Shown here in pieces: positions 32,001-64,000 of a stretch of DNA of 64,000 nucleotides. The notes beneath the pieces are model-generated. The model saw only the letters and a program-made list of their open reading frames with translations, was not told where the DNA came from and searched no databases. A program made the translations under genes and the position numbers. This DNA is from Cololabis saira. Taxonomy: Eukaryota; Chordata; Actinopteri; Beloniformes; Belonidae. Where the stretch lies: the NCBI RefSeq assembly GCF_033807715.1, contig NC_084599.1, positions 13,765,125 to 13,829,124 of the forward strand, given 5' to 3'. Positions within the stretch are counted from its first letter, which is position 1. The number at the start of each line of letters is the position of its first letter.

Positions 32001-34106
32001 TCAAAACAATAACATTGAAACTTTTTGATGAATGAAGCTAAGATTACGAAAAACAAATATGCATATAAATCAAATCTATAAAACTCAAGTCTAAAAATGT
32101 GGGCTAATTCTGCAGCTACGACTCTTGTTATACCTTTTGTATTCCTAACTTAATATGGTTGTAACTTAATAATATAAAAGTTAATAATAAATATATTGGA
32201 CATGCTCATTTTGAATAGTTTAGATGTGTCACAATCAAACTAGACCGTGTGGAAACTTCAACTGTCTAACGTCCACAATAAATCACTGACTGGATTATGT
32301 TCATCTCTGTGACTGGCTCAAATCCATCGACCTAACAATGCACATCTCCATGAACATATAGACCCAGACATGAGAGATTCCAGCTTTTCCTCTTTCAGAA
32401 GCCGTTTTCCCTTAAATTAATCTCCGTTCCCATACCATACAGAGTTTTATTTTACTTTCTTGAGACAATCTGATAAGTGATCAGTAGTTGTCTCTTCTGG
32501 TCTGCAGCTGTGGTCCAGTGGGTCAAGTCTTCTGCGACACGGAGGACAGAAAAGCCTGACTCGCTGCTCTGCTTTTAGATCTTAGTGGTCCCGCTCCATT
32601 GTACAGTTGGGGTGGCACTTTTCCACACGCTACGAAGCTCTGTTGCAGAGATTTATTTGATTGGTGAATCAACCGTGAATCTGGGTCTTCATCTGGGACG
32701 TTTTGCACATGCAGAACTGATTGTATTTTCAGACTTGCAGAACTACCTAGAAGATTTAATTATTTCTTATACATTTGATCCGTCTTTGCAGACATAAAGA
32801 TCTGATTTCCCTTAGGACTTTTTTTTTTAATCACATAAAATGATGGTGATTTGAATAATACATGTCCAAACATTTTCAGCGTTGATTAGAAATGATCACT
32901 TACATTCAACAAATGGAAACAAGTGTTACTACCTGGGTCCAATTTCCACCAGCTTTTCTCCGGTGGCCTCTGTGAGATTGGGTTTCTCAGACAACGGTTC
33001 TCCCTGCAGGGGAGGACGAAACAGCCAGAGGAGAACCTCCTTCTGCTCGGCGCTGAGACTCTCACATCCTGCAGCAGAAACCAGGAGCACACAATAAAAA
33101 CATGGAAAAAGGAGATGAATGGAAGCGAGAATATAGATGAGAGAAAGTCCCAAGAAAACACAAGAGGCATTCAAACTCACGATGGTCTTGATTAGGGGTG
33201 GGCAAAAATATCGATATGGCAATATATCGCGATACTTTTCCAGCTGATTCAATATCGATATTCAAAATTTTAATATCGATCTTTTTTTTTATCCCTGATT
33301 TTTTTTCCCCATTATATCACCCAGTGCTCCTACCTAAGTGACAGTCCTGGGCATTGCCACTCTCTACCAACCCTGGGAGGGCCCTGCACTGAGCTCAGGT
33401 TTTATTTCATGTTTTATTTCATTTTATCATTTATTTTTTTATATAACACAATTGCCTGTCCTTAAAAAATGAAAAATAATGGACAGAGGTTTATTTATTT
33501 ATGGATTTATATCTATACTGACTGATCACTGTGCCTGTCCTTGGTTTTAGTACTCATCTTTCTTGTGTTTATTATCATTTGCCACATAATTAAAGCAACC
33601 TCATACTAAATTTAATGTTAATTTCATATGATGTAAATAATATGAAAAACATATACAAATATGTTGTAACTTTAGCTTGTATAGTTATAATAAAACATTG
33701 TTTTGACTCAGTTTGTCCCATGAATTGTCACTATAATCTGATGAACGTGCAACTCGGATTTTAAGATCCATCACTATCATCTGATGTACATATATACAAC
33801 TTGGATTTTAAGATGTGTAATGCATTTTTAAATTTTTCGGTGAACTATGTAGAATATAATAATCGGGATATCACAATGTGTATCGTATCGTGGCTCAAGT
33901 ATCGTGATGCGTATCGTATCGTGAGGTCCTTCCCAATACCCACCCCTAGTCTTGATGTCCACATTTTAAAAGAGTGGCGTCTCACCTGTCAGCTCCACGT
34001 TGTAGCAGAGCTCAGTTGTGATTGACAGATGCGGGCAGAGCTTGGCTGCTCTCTGCAAGGCTCGGCCATTCAGGGCTTCATTACTGTAGAACCTCACCAC
34101 CGCCAT
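20070..34106 (-). CDS. pfas: pfas, phosphoribosylformylglycinamidine synthase (FGAM synthase), complete
   Basis: Fourth step of de novo purine synthesis in the cytosol: ATP-dependent conversion of FGAR to FGAM using glutamine. 27 coding exons: 34106-33986, 33068-32933, 31806-31701, 31608-31410, 29433-29328, 29204-29064, 28979-28855, 28758-28630, 27106-26969, 26200-26072, 25958-25885, 25812-25656, 25565-25504, 25379-25218, 24463-24227, 24125-23895, 23715-23535, 23446-23363, 23178-23023, 22770-22651, 22554-22409, 22324-22117, 22022-21937, 21850-21736, 21027-20878, 20786-20646, 20380-20070. Sum 3951 nt = 1316 residues (human about 1338), no frame break. Motifs: TAETHNFPTG (~302), SGATTGTGGRIRD (~316), RIGVGGGAASS (~457), HDQGAGGNGN (~515), DGGKDSLSM (~790), GHDISDGG (~897). 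The glutaminase triad is Cys ~1147 in GVCNGCQ, with His ~1275 and Glu ~1277 in MMPHPER. Intron 14 appears to use a GC donor at 25217. Five introns carry hAT MITEs. Confidence 0.97.
21087..21692. mobile_element. hAT-type MITE, family A copy 1 (606 bp)
   Basis: Ends TAGGGCTGGGCGATAT and ATATATCACCCAGCCCTA are inverted repeats. A perfect 8-bp target duplication, ATCCGAAC, lies at 21079-21086 and 21693-21700; 8 bp is the hAT signature. Non-coding. It makes up most of a 708-bp pfas intron. Confidence 0.92.
24543..25134. mobile_element. hAT-type MITE, family A copy 2 (592 bp)
   Basis: Same family and orientation as 21087-21692, with only scattered differences and short indels. Flanks are GTTCAGAC (24535-24542) and GTTCATAC (25135-25142), an 8-bp duplication with one mismatch. 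It fills most of the pfas intron whose donor is GC. Confidence 0.9.
26219..26784. mobile_element. hAT-type MITE, family C (566 bp)
   Basis: Starts TAGGGTTGGGTATCGATTC and ends ACACAGGCCTA, with many ATCGATT palindromic repeats inside. A perfect 8-bp duplication, GTGGTGGT, lies at 26211-26218 and 26785-26792. In the pfas intron between exons 26200-26072 and 27106-26969. Confidence 0.88.
27966..28135 (+). pseudogene. RTE-like LINE C-terminal fragment
   Basis: The plus strand reads EARLRWTGHIKRSKNEY, then TRGMLMLELAGWKT and a GYEDGW block. This matches the C-terminal RLRWxGHVxR...RRMLxLELPG...KEDM wording common in RTE-like or endonuclease-reverse-transcriptase LINEs. It is eroded and truncated. 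The adjacent open stretch 27621-27965 is not recognisable. Confidence 0.55.
30241..31015. mobile_element. hAT-type MITE, family B copy 1 (775 bp)
   Basis: Starts TAGGGGTGGGCAAAAATATC and ends CAATACCCACCCCTA. A perfect 8-bp duplication, CTGATAGT, lies at 30233-30240 and 31016-31023. Inside, about 30345-30460 carries a segment also present at 47690-47800 in a different setting. In a pfas intron. Confidence 0.92.
33193..33948. mobile_element. hAT-type MITE, family B copy 2 (756 bp)
   Basis: Nearly identical to 30241-31015 and in the same orientation. The main difference is one lost copy of an ATCGGGATATC repeat near the right end. A perfect 8-bp duplication, GTCTTGAT, lies at 33185-33192 and 33949-33956. 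It occupies most of the first coding-region intron of pfas. Confidence 0.92.
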
Positions 34107-34788
34107 GGCTGAGGAAGAGACGGACAAACACATCCAGACATGGCTTTGTAAAATCCTTCGCAAAATTATGATTATTCATTAACAAAAAGGCTTCGCACTA
34201 ATACAACTGCATTTTCTTTAGAGGAGGATCAATAAGTCAGCGACCGAAGGTCAACACTGATCCTCAGTGGTTTGAGAGCAAATTTTCTGACAGAGGTTGA
34301 CCTTTGTCTGCAGATCAGCTCAAGACTCTCCAATAACGAGATCGCTGCATTGTCACAACAGAGCGGTAGTGTTTGAGTTATATTATATTAGATGCACTGA
34401 CTACAGGATCAGAAACTGTAATGCAAAAATCCTGCTGGTCCTTTGGGTGTTTTGATCCCTACCCATCATCAATACCATCAGGGAGAATTGATTTTAAATT
34501 CATTCTGCAGCTTGAAATCAAAAACAAACACCAAGCCAGAGATATGAAGGACCGTGTGCAGCGACTAGAGGAACAAAGGGTTTAAAAAAATGTGCTATGT
34601 CCCCAACATATCCCTGATGTCATCATGAAGACAAGACACAGAGGACAGACTTAAACCCTTAAAGCCTGACAGAGGAAAAAATACATAGAAAATTCCTGTT
34701 TTTTTCAAATCTGTTTATTATATATTGAAATTTAAAACACCCCACATGTTGTCATTTTTTTGAATAGCTGAAGACATTGCTATTTTCT

Positions 34789-34793
<5 letters not shown>

Positions 34794-34855
<62 letters not shown>
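34794..34855. repeat. (TA)n/(CA)n microsatellite
   Basis: About 26 TA units followed by a short CA run, in the pfas 5' UTR intron. Confidence 0.97.
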
Positions 34856-35100
34856 AATGGGAGCATCCTGAATTATAGGGTTAAGAGCAAGGGAAAAAAT
34901 GTGCAAGATAGTGAATACAATAAAACAATAAAAATATTAGAGGGATTTATTTTATTGCCATGAATGAAATTCAGAGATTGATTTGTTGCATGAATTTGTC
35001 TTACAGTACTGTGTTTTTTACTTAAAAAATATATAATACACATTTTAAACTTATTTCATGGATCATTCACTTCTGTGGTTATTGCAGATCTGCCCTGAAG

Positions 35101-35123
35101 TGTGTGTGTGTGTGTGTGTGTGT
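35101..35123. repeat. (GT)11 microsatellite
   Basis: A short perfect run in the pfas 5' UTR intron. Confidence 0.9.
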
Positions 35124-35229
35124 AGGGTCCCCCTGATTGTGTGCATATAGTAGGTCACACACACCACGGTCAGGAGCTTTTTATTAGTGCTTAACCACAT
35201 GAAGCAAACTACACCCCCTGTTTAATTTA

Positions 35230-35353
<124 letters not shown>

Positions 35354-35578
35354 CTTAACACTGCACCAGTGATGTGAAGCATGAATGATCATAATCAACC
35401 TCGTCACAGCATCGATACATCTTTCCTTTTCCATTCTTCAAACGTGCGAGGCAAGACAACATTACAACAGCAAATTAATGGACTGCTGCATTTACAACAT
35501 GTTTGCATAAAAATAAACTTTCTGTAGTTTCCTCAGTTGTGCTGCTTGGCAGCTAGAATTAGCAGAAAGCTAACTTAC

Positions 35579-35790
35579 GTGCAACAGCTTCTGCGGTTTG
35601 ACAGGTTTTAGTGAGATATGTTGATTTGCTGCTCGGGCCTGGAGTCCTGGAGGAACTGGTGGTCCCGCTGAGAGGACTGGAGGAGGTTTGGATGGTTCCC
35701 GGTGAGAGAGTGAGGGAGCAGGCTGGCCAGCATGAATGGACCTCACTCACGTGGGGACCGCTGACTTTACAACGCATGCGCAGTAGAAGG
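35579..35790 (-). promoter_or_regulatory. pfas: pfas 5' untranslated exon and promoter
   Basis: A strong GCAC|GTAAGT donor at 35579/35578 faces the acceptor TTCCTCAG just before the first coding exon, which starts at 34108 with CC then ATG. This implies a non-coding first exon here. Upstream on the minus strand are a CACGTG E-box (35748-35753) and TGCGCATGCG (35773-35782), which matches the NRF1 core. MYC-type E-boxes and NRF1 sites are known at promoters of purine-synthesis genes. No TATA box was seen; the exact start is not determined. Confidence 0.6.
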
Positions 35791-36041
35791 CCGTTTTGGG
35801 ACGGCCATGAACGTCTCACGAGAAGATGTCATTGTTCTGAAGATGTCAGAACATTTTCTCTTTCAATCTATACAGCACTCTATGAAATCTTACATTACCA
35901 ATCCATCAACCCAGCTATAAGTATAGTTTTTGTTTCACAACAGCTTTTAATGTGTGATTTGTTTCTTATCCTTTATCTTATCTTTTATCTCTTATCTTTT
36001 TTATCCTGTAGTTTTTTTATTTTAATTGTCTTGCTCTCAAT

Positions 36042-36670
36042 CAGGGGTGCAGATCCGATGTCAGGATTGGGGGGGGACACCAACGTGATTTTAATTTTTC
36101 ATTTTTTGCCAATATGCGACTCATACCATGCCATAAATTGGTAAAGGCTCGCCAAAAAATACTGCAAAGGGAATCATTTATTGTGCTTACCTTTCTTGTT
36201 TATTTGTCCGAAACAGCCAACAGTGTGTGTCACTGCTTACTTAACTGTTATATTCGTAAATCATAATTTTAAGGGTTTTGGGCATGTTGTGTCTACTCAT
36301 CTCAAATTCTTCTCACCATCTTCCTTTTATCCTATGTGACTACTTTATGCACGATCAATTGATATATGGATGAAATATGGAGCCCTAAACAAGTTGTTTA
36401 AACTAACTATCATGTTTTAACACAGTTATGGTGGTAAACAGTTCTAAAAAAAAAGGATCCATTGATTCTGTACACCTCAAAATGCACCGTGGATGTATTA
36501 TATTTTTAGAAATATATTTTTAATAAATATTCTACATATTCAACCTTTAAGTCTGAAAATACATTTGTTCAATTTTTGAATAATTTAGGGTATTTTTATT
36601 GGGGGGGACAATTCATGTTTTTCAGAAATTGGGGGGGGGGGACATGTCCCCCCCGGGATCTGCACCCATG
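36042..36670. mobile_element. hAT-type MITE with G-rich ends (629 bp)
   Basis: Starts CAGGGGTGCAGATCC and ends GGGATCTGCACCCATG, an inverted repeat followed inward by long G or C runs. A perfect 8-bp duplication, CTCTCAAT, lies at 36034-36041 and 36671-36678. Non-coding. Located between the pfas promoter and the ipo13 3' end. Confidence 0.9.
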
Positions 36671-36689
36671 CTCTCAATGTTTTATCTTT

Positions 36690-37000
36690 GTGTCTGTGAA
36701 GCCTCTTTGAGATCTTTTAAATAAATTTGATACATTAGTTTCACTGTCTGATTTTAAAGCTCTTACAAATGCATTTTTAAATGACTCTGTTGGTACTTGT
36801 CTCTGTCCTTAAGTATTGTAACTTATTTACTGCCACTGTTTTGTGAGTTATCTTGCATTGCCTTCTATTTCTGTTGTTGTTGATGTTGTTTTGTCTGTAA
36901 CTTTTAAAGCTGCCATTTTGGCCAGGTCTCCCTTGAAAAAGAGATCCTCGATCTCAATGGGAATAACCTGGTAAAATTAAAGGTAAAATTAAAAAAAAAA
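36690..37000 (+). mobile_element. LINE 3' end
   Basis: A T-rich non-coding tail with GGCCAGGTCTCCCTTG and CTCAATGGGAATAACCTGG, then TAAAATTAAAGGTAAAATTA repeats and a poly(A) run at about 36985-37005. It shares its wording with the minus-strand fragment at 13370-13740. Confidence 0.6.
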
Positions 37001-37005
37001 AAAAA

Positions 37006-39283
37006 ATGTGAAAGCGCTGTATAAATACAATTGTTTATTATTATTATTATTTTTGGTATAGTGTGGCTGACTTGGACAAGCCTTGGTGATTGTTACATTT
37101 ATATCACTTTATAAGTGTTGAATCTGGGCTCATAAACATGATGTGCAACTCCTCTGACCTGTTCTGGTGATTGTTGCTGTATACATTTAAAAGATATCTG
37201 CAGAAACCAATGTGAAAACAGAGAGGACGTCAGGAACCACAGTCTTAGATATATTTAATAAATTAAAGCCAAGGTACAAAAAAGAAAAAAAAAATACATT
37301 TCATTTATCCCACCCCTTCACCACCTAAAACTCTCAAGCTAGCCTTAGACAAACAATGGTAATTTTCTCATTTCAAACTAGGACCATCAACGGACCAGGG
37401 ATCAGAGTTGAACGTCAACACATTCATTGCTCACATGAGAAGCAGAGAAGCTCACTTCAGACTTAACTCCTGCCTAAGGTATCAGTCTAAATCACATCTT
37501 TCTGCAGTGTCTCTCACATCCATAATTTCATTTTGTCCCCTGAACCCCACCCACCCAAAACACATACATGCTACATGTCTGCAGGCACCTCGGATAAGAC
37601 AGTAGGATTAGACTAAGATATAGTTTTATCAGAGACCGCAAAGTACATTTCAATGCTGAGTGTTATTAGACGTCAGTTGGTCCTGCTGATTCACTAGGTG
37701 GTGTATTTTACAGCCCTCGCATCACGTCGTCAGTAGTGTCTCAGCTGTGATGGGTGAGCACAGAATGACGCGGTCAGTGACTTTTCCAGTCAGACATGTC
37801 TTGTAATCCTTCCTGGCTCTCTCCAAGACGGTGAACCCGATGAGCGAGAGGACTCTGGGGCACCTGTTCACAAGCAATTTGATAAGAGCAACCACTGCTG
37901 TCAATAGCAGACTGATTGATGAATCTGGTCATTGATTATGAACATGAAAAGGACGTGGTATAGATAGGTGCAGCTGCTGAGGTGAAATACTGGAAGTCCC
38001 GGCTCAGCTTTTTTTTTTCTTTCTTGAAGAGTCGCCTTGGTGAGCGTGGTGTGAAGAAATGAGGCTCTCTGAACCAAAGAAAGGAAAACTATGCATTTGT
38101 ACTGTAGGTCCGATATAAGTGCACTGAATAAGTGGAAAAAAAAAAGATACATTTGTCCACGCACACATGCAATCTCCCATTCATACAGGTATGAACACAC
38201 TCATACACTCAAATTCACAAAGTGTTCAGCAATAACCGTTAATATGCACAACTTGATTAATATTTTTGCACAGTTACAGTGACTAAGCAGTCCACTGTCA
38301 GGATAATAAATTCCTCCGTAAGCTCAGTTCATTTCTCTGCTTTTTTCCCCTCTTTCCACAACTCTCCCCTCTCTTAGTTGCTATGATCCCGTTTCCCTCT
38401 AGGCATCACTCTGGGCGGTCCCACTTTACCGCAGGGACCACTGCATCTACAACCCGGGGGGACTGCAGTATGACTGGATGGAATTTTATGTACATGAGGT
38501 ACAGCCCCATAGATCGAAGGCTTGGCGAGAAATCACTCATTTTAGTCCAAGTTACGTGGTCTTCAGCTCCTCTTTTCTACTCATACTTCCCTAAAAGGTC
38601 TTTAATAAAAATATATATATATAAATTCAGAAAACAATTCACAATTTGGCAAATGTGTGGAGGTCAAAAGGGGCATTATTGTTCTGATATGCTTTCTGCA
38701 GAGTCCCCTCCTAAACATCAAGCCTTCTCCTCTCACTAGCAGCAGCTGGACTGAAAACCACTCGTTCTATATGTGTATACATATACATTTATATAAGTCA
38801 TTTGATTTACTTTGAAAATTAATGTCAAGTAGCTACGTACGATACCACTACCATTTCATATGGATGCTAATCACCAGCAAACAACCAAGGAACCACAGGA
38901 AGATTTAGAAATGCAGCACAAGTCAGAGACAGAAGGAGGCATGAGACGGCATGCTGGGTGTGCCGCTCAAAGCCCTTCCAACAGAAAGACCTTTAAAGAA
39001 GAGATAAGGGGAGGGACAGAGGGAGAGAGTTAATCATATAGGAGAAAATAATCCGAGGAGCAGAGAGGATGGCCTCCATGAAGCCACCAGGATTAAAGTC
39101 TGTTGATCTGATGGCAGGTCTGTGCTGGAATGGCTCCACGTCTTGTCCCGTGACTGGGTTGGGTCATCGTTACAATCATTTCATATCTTCATGGGGATGG
39201 AGAGAACTATGTTGCTGTGGCATCCAGCTGGTTTGCACTGAGGTCAGAGGTCACAGGTTAGATGAGAGTTCAAGGAGTGAATT
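37006..39283 (-). other. ipo13: Probable ipo13 3' UTR and downstream flank
   Basis: No exon or recognisable repeat is seen between the ipo13 stop codon and the LINE tail. Candidate signals on the minus strand are ATTAAA at 37253-37258 and AATAAA at 37034-37039, implying a 3' UTR of about 2 kb. The end point is uncertain. Confidence 0.4.
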
Positions 39284-62201
<22,918 letters not shown>

Positions 62202-64000
62202 CTGGAAATAAAGAACAAAGCCAAAAATATAACAAACAACAGTCAGGCAAACCCATGCAATCTTTAGTTTGCAGGTCCTCTAAGGAGTAAAACCCTTCAG
62301 ACAAACCTGTGCAGAGTGCTTGTAAATGCTCTCAACATATGGGTATCTCAGAAAAGAGACCAGCTAACAAAAACAACCACAGTCCTTTGCTTGCTAGAAA
62401 TAGTTGGTTACTTTAGAGAAGCACACACAAAAACACATACTAGACACATTACCCCCAAAACCTGAGTAGACAGGAAAGCAATGACCTGAAAACCGCACTC
62501 TGAAGTACAGCTCTGGGTAATTTGAGTACTTGAGTGCAAGGAGGGCAAGTGAGACATGGAGAAATCTAGCATACAAAAAGTGAAGAAATGAGAACAAGAG
62601 AAGGAAATAAAAGAAGCAAAAAATAACATCACATGTGGATCTTCAATTATCGGTCAAGGAATAATTTAGGCACCAGTTTGTAAAGCTGTTTATTTCACCC
62701 TCTTTGTCTTACACAAACACACTCACAAACATGTGTAATTCCCGTTGATCTGGGGCCAAAGAAAAATCCATTCAGCAAGCTTTTAATCCTTGAATTTCAC
62801 CCCTGAATCCCTCCCCGACTCCTCCACCATCACCAGCCTTCTATCTTTCTATTTCATCTCTCATCCTCCATCATGAACTCACCATCAAATTTCACCCCAT
62901 CCTTCCAATCTCAATTTTAAACTCATTCTTAAGATACTCTCAAGATAAGCATTTTCCCTATTCCTTCATCAAAAAGCTTGTTGCAATTAAAAGGGTACAA
63001 CGATACAACCGCAGCTCCAAAGAGGAACATCAGTATGTCAATGCCTAATGGAAGAAGAGTATCAGGTTGTGTTGTCTCCATCTAGTATCCTCCGGCGCAA
63101 TTATCTGTCTGCACTTACTGTACAAGACACTGCACATAACCATCTGTGTTAATGATATGACTGTCTGCAGAAAGCCACGTAGCATTCGCACATCAATAAC
63201 AGTCAGAGAGCTATAGGTTCTGATGTAGTGTGTGCAGCAGGTATGTTTAACAACTGTGCACCTTTGCCTTAATCATACATAAAAAGCCTGTTTTCTCAGC
63301 TAGTATTACCATAAGTGTCTCCCAATTTGACACTGGTTCAATCACATTATAATAGTTTCCAAAACCTGTGCAGGTTACTGTAGATAAAACATCATAACAG
63401 AGCTCATGAAATATAAATGTGCTGTTTTGCTGAGATTTGACAGGGTCTTTTGAAGCATCATCATTATGGCTTCATTCAAAAAGGCATTAGCATGAGGCTG
63501 GTTTTATTAGTCGACTCCAGTCTGCCCTTTTTGTAAAAAAGGGTGTGATATGAGAGTTCAAAGCAGAGAATAATTACCGCAGTCTACTGAATGACTGCAG
63601 ACCTCTCCTAATCCAATCACGGGCTGTTGTGTGTGTGTGTCTTCCAGATGTGTATTATCAAAGACACTAAACACATTTTTCTGCTTAAATCTTCTTACAA
63701 AAAAACAATGCCAGGCTCTTACTGTAAGCAATCAAAAGAATTGCCTAGACTAACTGTAGTTGTTGTTTAATGGTTCTTACAACAACACAAATCACTAGCA
63801 GCTTCTGTTCCAACATGCATGTGAATTAGTTAATTGCCTAAAACACCTGGTTTCAAAAAAGGATGCTATGCTCTAGGCAAACTTTGCCATAAGTCATTAG
63901 CCTCTTCTACAGTCCTTTTCCATTCAGAGAACGGGTTGGGCGGTGGAGGGAATGTGAAAAAATATCATTCAGTCATATAAATACACATTACTAATGAAGG
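62202..64000 (-). other. ipo13: ipo13 first intron, no exon visible
   Basis: The coding exon at 62201 opens in phase 0 with ALHQLYYD. The upstream exon with the start codon and the residues normally preceding ALHQ (family ending VENVEK) was searched for by eye and not seen. The stretch is AT-rich and non-coding. Confidence 0.6.

Overview
This window is vertebrate nuclear DNA, almost certainly from a ray-finned (teleost) fish. Genes are split into many short GT-AG exons, introns are compact, and the interspersed repeats are those typical of fish: hAT-type MITEs, L2/CR1-like and RTE-like LINEs, a tRNA-derived SINE, a chromodomain Ty3/Gypsy element, a DIRS relic and a P-element-like THAP relic. 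No operon, CRISPR array or bacterial feature is present.

Layout. (1) 2064-12875, minus strand: the first eight coding exons of a HOOK-family dynein adaptor, best matched to hook1; the rest lies off the left edge. Its first intron holds an old LINE that was split by a very young 3.34-kb Gypsy element (7100-10441, identical 450-bp LTRs, 5-bp target duplication). (2) 12.9-16.8 kb: intergenic ground between divergent genes, with SINE, LINE and Tc1 debris. (3) 16791-19271, plus strand: the RING, DUF1232-like and membrane exons of an RNF170-like E3 ubiquitin ligase. (4) 20070-34106, minus strand: a complete pfas gene (FGAM synthase, purine synthesis). Its 27 coding exons join in phase to 1316 codons, with a 5' untranslated exon and promoter near 35.6-35.8 kb. 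The 3' ends of pfas and the RNF170-like gene converge and nearly overlap. (5) 35.8-37.2 kb: a short intergenic gap filled by a 629-bp hAT MITE and a LINE 3' end. (6) 39284-62201, minus strand: ipo13 (importin-13), with 21 coding exons joining in phase to 938 codons plus stop. Only the first coding exon (roughly 25-30 residues) is missing, off the right edge.

The three minus-strand genes are unrelated housekeeping or trafficking genes (dynein cargo adaptor, purine synthesis, nuclear import/export), and nothing suggests a shared pathway. The most unusual items are mobile. The Gypsy copy has lost protease, reverse transcriptase and most of RNase H, so that Gag is fused in frame to the RNase H tail, integrase and chromodomain. 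The start of its predicted transcript can pair with the sequence just after its 5' LTR, as expected for a Tf1/sushi-type self-primed element. hAT-type MITEs with intact 8-bp target duplications have inserted five times into five pfas introns and once into ipo13. Within pfas, one intron appears to use a GC donor, and one 84-nt intron is a multiple of three with no stop codon.

Exon borders were placed by eye from splice consensus, reading phase and remembered protein families. No alignment or database search was run.
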